A DNA stretch of 64,000 bases, taken from an uncultured Candidatus Saccharibacteria bacterium. Its GTDB lineage: Bacteria > Patescibacteriota > Saccharimonadia > Saccharimonadales > Saccharimonadaceae. The stretch spans positions 124,001 through 188,000 of the forward strand of contig CAMVCW010000002.1 in assembly GCA_947166125.1 (NCBI GenBank). The letters are read 5' to 3'. Shown here piece by piece: positions 27,095 through 37,563 of the stretch (the stretch's first letter is position 1; every line of letters begins with the position of its first letter). The translations under genes and the position numbers were made by a program. Under the pieces are notes generated by a model. The model ran no database searches, had not been told where the DNA came from, and saw only the letters and a program-made list of their open reading frames with translations.

Positions 27095-27156
27095 CGTCAT
27101 TGACAAATGTAGCCAAGTATGATATAATAAGAGATATAGCCCACCAGAGGCGTTTT

Positions 27157-30100
27157 TTATTCGCTTCTCAATGCCTCTACCGGGTCTTTTTTGCTGGCTG
27201 AACGCGCCGGGATTAATCCACCAATCAAAGTTAAAATCACGCTTAGAATTATTAAGAACAACGCTGTCTTTGGATCTAATGCTGCATTTAGCGGTATATC
27301 ACCCGTAAAGTGATGTAGTACTAAATTGATAATTGGTATCAACAAATAAGAAATTACGATTCCAAAAATACCCGACAAAAATCCAATAATAAACGTCTCC
27401 GCATTGAAAATAGACGAAATATTATGCTTGCTTGCCCCAATTGCTCTAAGAATCCCAATCTCTTTTTTGCGCTCATATACTGAAATATATGTAATCACGC
27501 CAATCATAATAGATGATACAACTAACGAAATAGACACAAATGCAATCAATACATATGAAACCGCATCTACAATCGTTTTTACAGATGACATCAGTACGCC
27601 GGTAGTATCGGTATAATCTATCACTTTATCATCCATATCTAGCGAGCGCATCTTTTCATTATAATTATTCAAAAACTCCATAAAATGCGACTTACCATCA
27701 AAACTCCAGAAATAAAATGACATTTTTGTGGGATCATTAAGATCTTGATATCCTAATGCTGATAAATTAGTGGCTAAAGTAGATTTTTTCTTAGTAAACA
27801 TTGCTGTGACTACGCGTGATAATTCTTCTTCCGAGAAATTCAATTTAAACGCGCCAATTATTGCGTTTTGATCTACGTTAAACGCATTCGCAAAACTAGA
27901 AGAAAGATAAGTGGTTAGTCCGCCGATTTTTGCCATCACGGATTTCTGCATTGATAGATTTGCCGCCGCCCCAGCCAAGCTATCAAACACCGCCTCCACT
28001 TCGGCTTGTTTTAAATATTCCGCAGGTGAATAAATTGCGCTGCTAGCAAATGCTTCTAAGTATTTCCCCAAATACCCTTTTAGTAGTCTACTATGGGCGC
28101 TTTTCAGATTCTCCGCTGGTAGCGTATAATCACTTTCCAAATCGCCAAAATCCTTTTGCTCGGTAAATTTATCCACAAACTCTATAATTATCGCCGGAGC
28201 CTTTTCTGGATTCATTAAATCTGCAATACTTATTTCCCCATTAACAATCTTTTCTTGGAGCTCCACGGTCATTTCATTCGCTAAATCCGTAAAACGGTTT
28301 TCTAGTGCACTCTTTACAGTAGGAATTTCATTTATACCGGTAGTGATATCAGTGGAAATGTCCCCCATATATTCGCGCGTTTTAGCGCTTACAGCATTTT
28401 GGTCAATTTTTACGCCAAACGCCTGCGAAAGCGCCGTCTCATCTATGGATACCAAATCGCTAAATTCAAAATTAAAATCGTTCCCTTCCTCACCAAATTT
28501 AGTATTAGAAAATATATCTAATTCTGGGTTCGCCAGTTGTTTCTTCACGATCTCGGTTTCGCCCGCTTTTTCAATAATGTGTGTTACTAAACTTGGCAAA
28601 TATGCTACCCCACTACCACTAGATAGCATTTCCGAATTTACTACTGCTACACCGGTAATTTTCAGCTTCTCGGATCCATTATATATATCGCGCATATATT
28701 CTTTATCGCTTGTCATATCTTCATATACGTCATATTTACTATTAAATTTGTAAGTTTCCGTAGCTGGCACCAGGCGAAGATCCACATTCATCAAATCATC
28801 ATAAGAAATTTCTAGCGGCTCATTATGTATATCTGCACTTTCCCCACTCATAATTTTAGATACAATTTTGTTTAGCTCATCCGTATCATGAAACCCTAAC
28901 GAATACGTTAAGAGCTCAGATATCTCGCCTTTGTTGCTGAGTATCACCATTAGTTCATTGTAATTTTCTGGATATCGCCCAGCCAGTAACTCTGTGTCAT
29001 TTTCTAAGTTTTCCTTTTCAAATTGCTGGAACACCGACGTCATCGAAGAATAATTGCGAAGCAGCGACGATTCGCCTACCAGCGAAGTAAACAAAGTGCT
29101 TGGATTCACTTTTGCTACTGCGCCCGTCGCATCTTCGGTATAGATCAGTGGATCTACATTGTATTCGTATTCTAATAACCGGATATCGTCTTTTACTTCT
29201 GCCCTATTTTTCTCCAAATATTCCGCAAAGCTTGGCAAATCATTATTGGACACCGTGCCTAACGTAGAAGTTAAAATTTGATTCTCTTTCAGTTTGCCGT
29301 CACTTTCTCCACTAGCCGCTCCGCCGGTCAGATTTAATAATATTCCCGTCAAATCTGCCGACTCTTTTTGTAATGCCAACGGATACGAGGTTAATGTATC
29401 CTCTTCAATCTTATCAATGTAATTCTGGAATCCAGTAGACACCGCAGAAATCAACGCAATACCAATAATCCCAATGGAGCCAGCCGCCGCCACCAGTATT
29501 GTGCGCGCTTTCTTAGTGAGCAAATTTTGCAGAGAAAGCGACAGCGCCGTCACGAAAGACATTTTCGTTTTCTTTTGCTTTTTGGCGGCCTTTTCTAAAT
29601 CTAAATCAGTTTTTTCTTTGCCGTCATATGGGTTAGAGTCAGAAGTAATTTCGCCATCTTTCAAAGTAATAATCCGTGTAGCGTATTTTTCAGCCAGCTC
29701 CGGATTGTGCGTCACCATTACTACCAGCTTGGTCTTAGAAATTTCTTTCAAAAGATCCATAATTTGGACACTAGTCTCAGAATCAAGTGCGCCTGTTGGC
29801 TCATCGGCCAGTAAAATATCCGGATTATTTACTAAGGCGCGCGCTATTGCTACTCTTTGCATCTGTCCGCCAGATAGCTGTGCCGGGCGCTTATCTATAT
29901 GTTCTTCAAGTCCTACATCTTTTAAGGCCTTTTTGGCTCGCCGCACCGCCTCGCGTTTAGAAATACCAGATAATGTAAGTGCCAGTTTTACATTATTTAA
30001 CACTGTTTGGTGCGGGATCAAATTATAACTTTGGAATACAAAACCAATCCTATGATTACGGTATGCGTCCCAATCCTTATCGCGGAATTTCTTGGTAGAT

Positions 30101-30300
30101 TTTTCGTTAATAATCAAATCTCCACCCGTGTAATCATCTAGCCCGCCTACAATATTAAGAAGTGTAGTTTTGCCAGAACCACTTGGCCCAAGTATCGCTG
30201 CGAATTCACTGGTGCGAAAATTAATCTTAATATTTTTTAAGACGGTACGTTTTATCCCACCGGTCTTGTAGACCTTCTTCACACCTCGAATTTCGAGCAT
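27157..30300 (-). CDS. ABC transporter, fused ATP-binding and FtsX/MacB-type permease
   Basis: ORF; GPSGSGKTTLLNIVGGLD, LSGGQMQRVAIARALVNNPDILLADEPTGALD, C-terminal FtsX-like TM domain. Confidence 0.88.
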   Translation of the reverse strand: MLEIRGVKKVYKTGGIKRTVLKNIKINFRTSEFAAILGPSGSGKTTLLNIVGGLDDYTGGDLIINEKSTKKFRDKDWDAYRNHRIGFVFQSYNLIPHQTVLNNVKLALTLSGISKREAVRRAKKALKDVGLEEHIDKRPAQLSGGQMQRVAIARALVNNPDILLADEPTGALDSETSVQIMDLLKEISKTKLVVMVTHNPELAEKYATRIITLKDGEITSDSNPYDGKEKTDLDLEKAAKKQKKTKMSFVTALSLSLQNLLTKKARTILVAAAGSIGIIGIALISAVSTGFQNYIDKIEEDTLTSYPLALQKESADLTGILLNLTGGAASGESDGKLKENQILTSTLGTVSNNDLPSFAEYLEKNRAEVKDDIRLLEYEYNVDPLIYTEDATGAVAKVNPSTLFTSLVGESSLLRNYSSMTSVFQQFEKENLENDTELLAGRYPENYNELMVILSNKGEISELLTYSLGFHDTDELNKIVSKIMSGESADIHNEPLEISYDDLMNVDLRLVPATETYKFNSKYDVYEDMTSDKEYMRDIYNGSEKLKITGVAVVNSEMLSSGSGVAYLPSLVTHIIEKAGETEIVKKQLANPELDIFSNTKFGEEGNDFNFEFSDLVSIDETALSQAFGVKIDQNAVSAKTREYMGDISTDITTGINEIPTVKSALENRFTDLANEMTVELQEKIVNGEISIADLMNPEKAPAIIIEFVDKFTEQKDFGDLESDYTLPAENLKSAHSRLLKGYLGKYLEAFASSAIYSPAEYLKQAEVEAVFDSLAGAAANLSMQKSVMAKIGGLTTYLSSSFANAFNVDQNAIIGAFKLNFSEEELSRVVTAMFTKKKSTLATNLSALGYQDLNDPTKMSFYFWSFDGKSHFMEFLNNYNEKMRSLDMDDKVIDYTDTTGVLMSSVKTIVDAVSYVLIAFVSISLVVSSIMIGVITYISVYERKKEIGILRAIGASKHNISSIFNAETFIIGFLSGIFGIVISYLLIPIINLVLHHFTGDIPLNAALDPKTALFLIILSVILTLIGGLIPARSASKKDPVEALRSE

Positions 30301-30361
30301 ATTAATATAATTATAACATTCATTTTATATCACACAATAAAATTATTATGTTATAATGAAA

Positions 30362-30578
30362 GAGCTATAAATCGATAAAATTACACATTAGTAATTTTAG
30401 TATTAAGTAACCAAGTTTTAGAATGGCACCGTAAGGAAGTCGTTCAACTTGGTTAGGTAATACTAATGTGAGTTATCGGTTTATAGCACCCCTTGCGGTG
30501 CCATTTTTGTTAATCCCCATTAATATAGTGGCACCACATGGGGGGAGTTAGTAAAGCTAATTATAAGCGAGGTAAAAG
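30362..30578 (+). promoter_or_regulatory. Structured 5' leader, family copy 2
   Basis: P1 30364-30378/30473-30487; A GGCACCGTAAGG 30425-30436; B CCTTGCGGTGCC 30491-30502; A' GGCACCACA 30530-30538; hairpin CCCCAT/ATGGGG 30515-30520/30538-30543; TATAAT upstream. Confidence 0.8.
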
Positions 30579-32324
30579 ATGGGCCACAAAGTAAAACAAT
30601 CTTTAATAAGTAGTAGAATAGATTTCTTCTACTATGCTTTCCGCAATGTATTGTTAGTTTCTATTCCCCTCCTTACTATCTCTGCCCTCATCCTAGGTCT
30701 CACTACCTCTCACTCCTCCGCAGATACCGCCAGTTCAGACGACATCACTCTTAAATTAGACGTAGCCTGCACTGTTAGTAGTGTAGTTACTTCTCCCCAT
30801 AGTGCCCTAGATATGAATGTTGGCCAGTATAAGACTGATATTGGTAATACAGACATTAGTGTATTCTGTAATGATAATAATGGTTATAGTATCTATGCGG
30901 TAGGTAGTAGTGGAGATGTAGATGGTAATACAGACTTAGTTAATACTGTAAATGAAAGCTATAACATTAGAACTGGAGTATACAATGATACCATCCAAAC
31001 TAATCCTTCATCCTGGGCTATGAAACTAACAGCAGGAGTAGGTACTGGTATAGACCCAACTACAGGAGGACCAGTTCCTACTACTCCACCTACCATCATT
31101 AATGGTTTTGATAACTACAGTACTATACCAAATGTCTATACCCAAGTAGCTAAAAGAACGTCTGGTACTAGTATGATAACAGATAGTGATGCTTCTGGAT
31201 CATATCTCAACACTACTTACCAGATATATGCTAGTTCCTATCAACCTGCAGGTACTTATAATGGTAAAGTAAAGTACGTAATAGTGCATCCAAATAGTAA
31301 TAACAATCATCTAGGCTTCAATGAAGTTTATGCATTGCAAGGTAAAAATCCAGTCAATGTAGAAAGTGGTACATACTATACTATGCAGGATATGGACTCT
31401 CAAATATGTAGTCTTGTAGGTGATACTGGCACAAGTACCGCCACACAATTATTAGACACTAGAGATAATAACCTCTATTGGGTAGCTAAACTGGAAGATG
31501 ATAATTGCTGGATGACTAGTAACTTAGATCTAGATATAGGTGGATTAAAAACCGCACCACTCAACTCCAACAATACGGATATTAGTACAGATCCTAATGT
31601 TTATGCTAGCAGCGGCATCTATTCAGACTATAACGTATCAGACGGTGTCTATACTTGGAATCCAGTATCTACCGCTAAAACTTCCAGCTACTATATCGAT
31701 AATACTTCAGTCAAACCATCTGCTTGGCCGATCAACAATTATACTACCCCATACTCAGCTGAAGGTGGTGACACTTACTATTACACTTCTAACACCACCG
31801 GCAATGATACAAGGTATAATTCACTGCAAGATTGTAAAAACGCTAGCCATACAGAAGACGAATGTAAACGTTACTTCGCCGGTAACTACTACAACTGGAC
31901 TGCAGCTATCGCTTCCAATAATTCTACTGATATAGGTAGCACATCAGGAGAAATCGCCTCTAACTCTATTTGTCCTAAAGGTTGGCGTCTTCCTAATACT
32001 TCACAAGCAAATAACGTATACAATGAGTTTGGTAGAATGCTTTATCAAGCTGAAATAACTACTAAAGCATCTGCTGGTAACGATTCTGTAGGCTACACGA
32101 CGGGTGGTTTTAACAAATTACGTTCTAATCCATACTACTTTGTGCGGTCTGGCGGTATCAATGGCGGTACCCTGTACTATCCTGGCGTCGACGGTAACTA
32201 CTGGTCTAGTACGGTTAGCAGTAGTACCGGCGCTTACGTCCTGAGCTTTAATGGTACTGATATCTACCCAGCCCGTAACAACAGCAGGTACGGCGGGAGG
32301 TCTGTACGCTGTGTTGCTCGCTGA
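30579..32324 (+). CDS. Secreted FISUMP-domain surface protein, paralog 2
   Basis: ORF; TM/signal segment, YTMQDMDSQIC, MTSNLDLDIGG, CPKGWRLPNTS, YWSSTVSSSTGAYVLSF...RSVRCVAR. Confidence 0.82.
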   Translation: MGHKVKQSLISSRIDFFYYAFRNVLLVSIPLLTISALILGLTTSHSSADTASSDDITLKLDVACTVSSVVTSPHSALDMNVGQYKTDIGNTDISVFCNDNNGYSIYAVGSSGDVDGNTDLVNTVNESYNIRTGVYNDTIQTNPSSWAMKLTAGVGTGIDPTTGGPVPTTPPTIINGFDNYSTIPNVYTQVAKRTSGTSMITDSDASGSYLNTTYQIYASSYQPAGTYNGKVKYVIVHPNSNNNHLGFNEVYALQGKNPVNVESGTYYTMQDMDSQICSLVGDTGTSTATQLLDTRDNNLYWVAKLEDDNCWMTSNLDLDIGGLKTAPLNSNNTDISTDPNVYASSGIYSDYNVSDGVYTWNPVSTAKTSSYYIDNTSVKPSAWPINNYTTPYSAEGGDTYYYTSNTTGNDTRYNSLQDCKNASHTEDECKRYFAGNYYNWTAAIASNNSTDIGSTSGEIASNSICPKGWRLPNTSQANNVYNEFGRMLYQAEITTKASAGNDSVGYTTGGFNKLRSNPYYFVRSGGINGGTLYYPGVDGNYWSSTVSSSTGAYVLSFNGTDIYPARNNSRYGGRSVRCVAR

Positions 32325-32492
32325 TTTTTCCAGCGCCCGGCAGGTGACCGAAATCTAAGTTTCTCGCAAAAAGCCTAGGCTTATTCTAGCCGCAAGCATA
32401 ATATAAAATTCCCCAGAGGTAAAACACCTTATGTTCTCAATTTTCTAAGTAGGGGGTTGAAATTCTTCTACCCCTGTGCTAATGTCGCCATT

Positions 32493-32888
32493 ATGAAGAA
32501 TCATTATCAAGTTATAGTTCAAACTTCATACAAAGACCGCCCATACGATTTTGAACTTTCTGCGGCTATTATCGTGGCAGAATATTTCAAAACAGATATT
32601 ATTTTTATGCGCCCCATGCATTTAAAATCCCCAGACCTAAAAATCAGAAATGAGATTTGGGAACTCAAAAGCCCTACCGGCAATAGCAAAAACACTATAC
32701 ACAATAATATTAAAACCGCTAGAAAACAATCTACCAATATAATAATAGATTTAAGAAATTGCAAACTAAATGAGCAGAAAGCCTTATCTAGAATTAGGGA
32801 CGCTTTCAAAAAACGCAAAAGAAAAACCGGCAAATATCTCATCATAAACAAACGCGGTAAAATTATTGACATTTTAGATATTCTTTAG
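32493..32888 (+). CDS. Small protein resembling the CdiA C-terminal tRNA-nuclease (PD-(D/E)XK-like) domain
   Basis: ORF; SPDLKIRNEIWELKSPTGNSKNTIHNNIKTARKQSTNIIIDL with ExK motif. Confidence 0.45.
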   Translation: MKNHYQVIVQTSYKDRPYDFELSAAIIVAEYFKTDIIFMRPMHLKSPDLKIRNEIWELKSPTGNSKNTIHNNIKTARKQSTNIIIDLRNCKLNEQKALSRIRDAFKKRKRKTGKYLIINKRGKIIDILDIL

Positions 32889-32944
32889 TAATATAAAGAT
32901 ATAAAAGTACTAAAGATACTTCAGTGTATACAATAGACTTTCGG

Positions 32945-32970
32945 ATAGCCCTTCGGGGCTATCTTTTTAT
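32945..32970 (+). terminator. Rho-independent terminator
   Basis: GATAGCCC-ttcg-GGGCTATCTTTTT. Confidence 0.85.
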
Positions 32971-32971
32971 A

Positions 32972-33895
32972 TTAAAGCTTTACCACAAACTCAGTTTCTT
33001 TATCACTAGATTTGGCAGAGATCTTCCAATTGTTACGGTCTGCCAAAGCTTTAGCAATGGAAAGCCCTAGCCCTACACCATCTGCACTTTTATCCGCTTG
33101 ATAAAATCTGTCAAATATGTGTGCCAAATCTTTTTTAGAAATAACCGTGCCATCATTTTTTACCGTCAATTCCCTGTCACTTAATTCTATACCGATCTTT
33201 TTATCACAATATTTTATCGCGTTATCAACTAAAATCCTCAAAATCTGCAAATAGTCAGAAATATTGATTTTCATCTTACCCGTATTAATATCTTTCTCGA
33301 AATCTATTCCATCCAGGCGCGGTTCATAGGTTTCCAATTCTTGTAAAGTAGCGGCGCCTAAATCTACTTCTTCTACCACTACTTTATTTACCAAATCCGT
33401 GCGCGCCAAAGTCAATAATTCCCCATTAAGCGCTGTCAGTTTGGCAGTTTCTTTCTCTACGTTAGATATCCACTTGTTGCCCGTAATATCTGCCGCTTCC
33501 AAATTTGCCGCTATTGCTGCAAGCGGCGTCTTAATTTCGTGCGAAGCGTTGGCGATAAAAACTTTTTGCGCCTCGTAGGCTTCACGTACTGGCTTTATCG
33601 CCTCATCTGCTAAATAATACGACACAAAAGCTACAATTATTTCGATAGCTGCACCGGAAACAATCAGCATAATTAATAATTCCCTTGAAGCAATTTCTCG
33701 TTCCTCTTCTATAGACTTTTCTACAAAATTTTCTACGTCTTCCGAAAACTCCTCCCGCCTATCGCTCGGCATTGGCGGACGATTATTTGCCATCCTGGTG
33801 GAAGAAATGTAAATCGCCGTAAACACCACTACTAAAACTAGCGATGTAATCCCCATATTAATAAATATTAATTTACTGCGCAATTTCCTAAACAT
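32972..33895 (-). CDS. Sensor histidine kinase
   Basis: ORF; two TMs, ANASHEIKTPLAAI H-box, GVGLGLSIAKALAD G-box. Confidence 0.92.
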   Translation of the reverse strand: MFRKLRSKLIFINMGITSLVLVVVFTAIYISSTRMANNRPPMPSDRREEFSEDVENFVEKSIEEEREIASRELLIMLIVSGAAIEIIVAFVSYYLADEAIKPVREAYEAQKVFIANASHEIKTPLAAIAANLEAADITGNKWISNVEKETAKLTALNGELLTLARTDLVNKVVVEEVDLGAATLQELETYEPRLDGIDFEKDINTGKMKINISDYLQILRILVDNAIKYCDKKIGIELSDRELTVKNDGTVISKKDLAHIFDRFYQADKSADGVGLGLSIAKALADRNNWKISAKSSDKETEFVVKL

Positions 33896-34547
33896 AAACT
33901 AATTTATACCCCAAATTTCTAATTGTTTTTATTTCCGCACGAGACTTCAAACTTTTCAACTTTTTGCGTAAATACGAAATATATACTTCTACGTAATTTT
34001 CTTCGAATTCAGATTCGTTCCCCCATACGTGCGCCAGAATTTGTTCTTTCGTTACGGCTGAACCTGGTGTTTTAATCAGCATTTCAAAAATCCCCGCTTC
34101 TTTATCGGTGAGTTCTACGCCATTTAGTGTGCGGTTCGTTAAATCAAACTTTAAATCTTCAAAATTTAAAACCTTCGCATCCATTAGTGGTGGCCGGCGC
34201 ACTAAAGCATTTAAGCGTGCAATTAATTCTGCCGTTTTAAATGGCTTAGCCAAATAATCATCCGCCCCCATTTCTAAGCCATTAATTTTATCTTCTACTT
34301 CATTCAAGGCAGATAGCATAATTACCGGTGTCTTTATGCCTCGTTCACGCATAATTTTTAAAATTTCTAGGCCGGATAATTTTGGCAACATAATGTCCAA
34401 CACGACGGCATCGTAATTTGGCTTTAGAGCTAAATCTAAGCCTTCCTCACCATCCGCCACCCAATCTACTGCGATTTTCTCTTTCTTTAAAAGATGTATC
34501 ACTGCTTCAGCTAAATATTTTTCATCCTCAACATATAATATTCTCAT
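33888..34547 (-). CDS. OmpR-family response regulator
   Basis: ORF; receiver DIMLPKLSGLE, C-terminal winged helix HVWGNE...VYISYLRKKL. Confidence 0.94.
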   Translation of the reverse strand: MRILYVEDEKYLAEAVIHLLKKEKIAVDWVADGEEGLDLALKPNYDAVVLDIMLPKLSGLEILKIMRERGIKTPVIMLSALNEVEDKINGLEMGADDYLAKPFKTAELIARLNALVRRPPLMDAKVLNFEDLKFDLTNRTLNGVELTDKEAGIFEMLIKTPGSAVTKEQILAHVWGNESEFEENYVEVYISYLRKKLKSLKSRAEIKTIRNLGYKLVYV

Positions 34548-34650
34548 ATTGTTATTATAATATATTCAATTTAAAACAACCTTAAAAGCAACCGTCTTTC
34601 CAAAATGTATTTTAAACATTTTTTAAGTTTTGCATAATATAATAATATAT

Positions 34651-35376
34651 ATGGAAACCAAAGTGTTCGATAGAGTAGAGAAAAAATATCTCATTACTTC
34701 TGCGCAAAAGAAAAAACTTCTCAAAACTATCAAAAAATATATGCAACCAGATGGATATCATAAATCCGAAGTATATAATATATACTTTGATAATGATAAT
34801 TACGACTTAATAATTCAATCCATCGATCATCCAGAATTCAAAGAAAAGTTACGTGCTCGTAGTTATGGTGGCTATGATAGAGTTTTCCTAGAAATTAAAA
34901 CTAAAATCAAAGGCATAGATGCTAACGTTGGTTACAAGCGTCGCGTAATGATCACCCATAAAGATTTTGCAGAATTAGTTGACGGCAAAACTACGCTGGC
35001 CGAACTTTCTGCGCGCTCCATAGAAAACAATAATGATTTGCAAATTGCTAAAGAAGTAGATTATTTGATTTCACACTTCAATTTAAAGCCTAAAATTTTG
35101 GTATATTATGATCGCGAAAGTTATAAGGGCGAAGATAATTTACGCATTACTTTTGATGAAAATTTAAAATACAGCCATCAAAATTTAAGTTTCACTAAAG
35201 GAAAGCGTGATAAAATTTATTTCAAAGATAAACGTAATGTTATTATGGAGGTTAAGGCGCATGGTATTATCCCGCTTTGGTTGGCCGAAATAATGTCTGC
35301 CGAAAAAATCTATCCACAGCAATTTTCAAAAATTGGTAAAGTATACGAAAAAATAAGAAAGGAAAACAATGTTTAA
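34651..35376 (+). CDS. VTC-domain (polyphosphate polymerase-like) protein
   Basis: ORF; RVEKKYLIT, NIYFDNDNYDLI, KLRARSYG, FLEIKTKIKG. Confidence 0.82.
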   Translation: METKVFDRVEKKYLITSAQKKKLLKTIKKYMQPDGYHKSEVYNIYFDNDNYDLIIQSIDHPEFKEKLRARSYGGYDRVFLEIKTKIKGIDANVGYKRRVMITHKDFAELVDGKTTLAELSARSIENNNDLQIAKEVDYLISHFNLKPKILVYYDRESYKGEDNLRITFDENLKYSHQNLSFTKGKRDKIYFKDKRNVIMEVKAHGIIPLWLAEIMSAEKIYPQQFSKIGKVYEKIRKENNV

Positions 35377-36040
35377 TTCAATATTTGATTCTACCACCAC
35401 TGGACTCAGCATCACTACTGGGCTGATCTGCGCCGGTGTAGCTCTGCTACTTGGCGTGATTATTGCTATCACGCACATGAAAACCTCGCAAACCACTAAA
35501 GGATTTCTTACTACTTTGGCCACATTGCCACTCCTGGTGATGGCTGTGATGATTATGATAAACGGCAACCTGGGTACTTCCATTGCTATTTTAGGTGCGT
35601 TTTCACTTATTCGCTTCCGTTCTATTCAGGGGCAAGCCAAAGATTTGCTCAGTGTATTCTTTGCCATGATGATTGGCCTTGCTTGTGGCATGGGACATAT
35701 TTTGTTCGCAGTAGTGATTACTATTATTGCTGTTGTCGCAATTGTTTTCTTTTCTTATACACATTTCTTGGAGCCAAACAAAAAACAGCGCGTGCTTAAA
35801 ATAGTTATCCCGGAAGATTTAGATTACGAAGAAGTCTTTGAAGAGATATTCAAAAAATATACTTCTCGCGCCGACCTTACTCGCATGAAAACAATGAATA
35901 TGGGTAGCCTATATAAGCTAACATACGATATTACGATGAAAAATGGCGTTAAAGAAAAAGATTTTCTAGATGAAATCCGCGTAAAGAACTGTAATCTAAA
36001 AGTTTTGCTTTCCCACCCATGCATGGAGGAAGAGATATAA
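35369..36040 (+). CDS. DUF4956 membrane protein
   Basis: ORF; SLIRFRSIQGQAKDLLSVFFAMMIGLACGMG; partner of VTC gene. Confidence 0.8.
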   Translation: MFNSIFDSTTTGLSITTGLICAGVALLLGVIIAITHMKTSQTTKGFLTTLATLPLLVMAVMIMINGNLGTSIAILGAFSLIRFRSIQGQAKDLLSVFFAMMIGLACGMGHILFAVVITIIAVVAIVFFSYTHFLEPNKKQRVLKIVIPEDLDYEEVFEEIFKKYTSRADLTRMKTMNMGSLYKLTYDITMKNGVKEKDFLDEIRVKNCNLKVLLSHPCMEEEI

Positions 36041-37533
36041 TGGCCGAAGAAAAATCTTTTTGGGGTGAAGTACCAAACAGCGCTGAGCCCCGCGTTAAAG
36101 CAGATTCGTCGGACAAGAAAATCGATAAACGATGGTTATGGGCTATTGCCGCTGCCGTGGCATTGCTAATTATTGGAGTTGTTGTAAATATCAATCACGG
36201 CACTACCGGTCCCACCACTACTGCTAGTGCGTTAGATATAGATAACGGTGATCTCAAAATCAATTGGGATCGTTATGCTACGACAAATCTCGAACTTACA
36301 GAGAGTATTACTATTGCCAATTCTGGCGTTTATCGTATCACTGGCTCTCTAGAAAACGGCTCAATTTTAGTTAATGCTGGCGCAAGCGGCGAAGTTAAGC
36401 TCATTCTAGATAATGTTTCTATCAAAAATTCATCTGGCCCGGCTATTCGTTGTATCGCGGGAGAAGATTTAGTAATAGAGCTAGTCGGCGATAATTACCT
36501 AGAAGATGGCGCTAGCTATTCAGGTGATTTGGATGAGGATACTAATGGCGTAATTTATTCTAAGGCTGACCTAACTTTTGGCGGCGAAGGTTCGCTTACG
36601 CTGACGGCAAATTACCAAGATGCGATAGTCGCTAAAGACGACCTCAAGTTCAATGATGGTACTTATAATATTACTGCGGCAGATGATGGAATTCGCGGCA
36701 AAGATTCAGTCTATATTGTAAATGGCAATTTTAATATCGTATCTAGGGGCGATTCTATTAAATCCACTAATGATACGGATGCTGGCAAAGGTTTTGTTCT
36801 GATTGAAAATGGCAATATAGAGATTGCTTCTGGCGACGATGGTATTCATGCTATCCGTACGCTTATGATGCAGGGCGGCGCCATCAATATTTCTAAAAGC
36901 TACGAAGGGTTAGAGGCTCAAAAAATCATCATAAATAACGGTGAAGTCTCTGTGGTAGCTTCAGATGACGGTATAAATGCTGGTGGTAGCTCCGACAATA
37001 CGTCTACCAATGCGATGGCAGGCGATGCTAATTGTGAACTTACTATAAACGGCGGCAATGTTTATGTTAGTGCGGCTGGCGATGGTGTAGACAGTAATGG
37101 ATATATCTACTTTAATGGTGGCAAGGTTATAGTGGATGGTCCTACCAATAACGGAAATGGTGCGCTGGATAGCGGCCTCGGCATTATTATGAATGGCGGT
37201 GAAGTTATTGCGGTGGGTTCTAGCGGCATGGCGTCTAATTTAGGTAGTGCGTCTAGTGTTAATAATATTAGCGTGTACTTTACCTCCTCGCAGAGCGCAG
37301 GTACAAAAATTGAAATTAAGAATAGTAACGATGAAACTATTTTAGAGCATACTTCTGCCAAGACCTTTACTCATATGTCTGCTGGCAGTGCATATTTTAA
37401 AACTGGCGAAACTTATACTATCTATCTAAACGGCACTAAGTACCAAGATTTTGTTATTGCAGATATTGTTACTGGTGTTGGTAATTCTAATTCTAATAAC
37501 ATGATGATGCCATCAGGCGGTAACAGAAGATAA
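36040..37533 (+). CDS. Carbohydrate-binding (Cthe_2159-like beta-helix) secreted protein
   Basis: ORF; N-terminal TM; repeated AADDGIRGKDSVYI, GDDGIHA, SDDGINAGG motifs. Confidence 0.75.
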   Translation: MAEEKSFWGEVPNSAEPRVKADSSDKKIDKRWLWAIAAAVALLIIGVVVNINHGTTGPTTTASALDIDNGDLKINWDRYATTNLELTESITIANSGVYRITGSLENGSILVNAGASGEVKLILDNVSIKNSSGPAIRCIAGEDLVIELVGDNYLEDGASYSGDLDEDTNGVIYSKADLTFGGEGSLTLTANYQDAIVAKDDLKFNDGTYNITAADDGIRGKDSVYIVNGNFNIVSRGDSIKSTNDTDAGKGFVLIENGNIEIASGDDGIHAIRTLMMQGGAINISKSYEGLEAQKIIINNGEVSVVASDDGINAGGSSDNTSTNAMAGDANCELTINGGNVYVSAAGDGVDSNGYIYFNGGKVIVDGPTNNGNGALDSGLGIIMNGGEVIAVGSSGMASNLGSASSVNNISVYFTSSQSAGTKIEIKNSNDETILEHTSAKTFTHMSAGSAYFKTGETYTIYLNGTKYQDFVIADIVTGVGNSNSNNMMMPSGGNRR

Positions 37534-37563
37534 TTACGGGCGGGTAACAACAGAGGGCAAACA

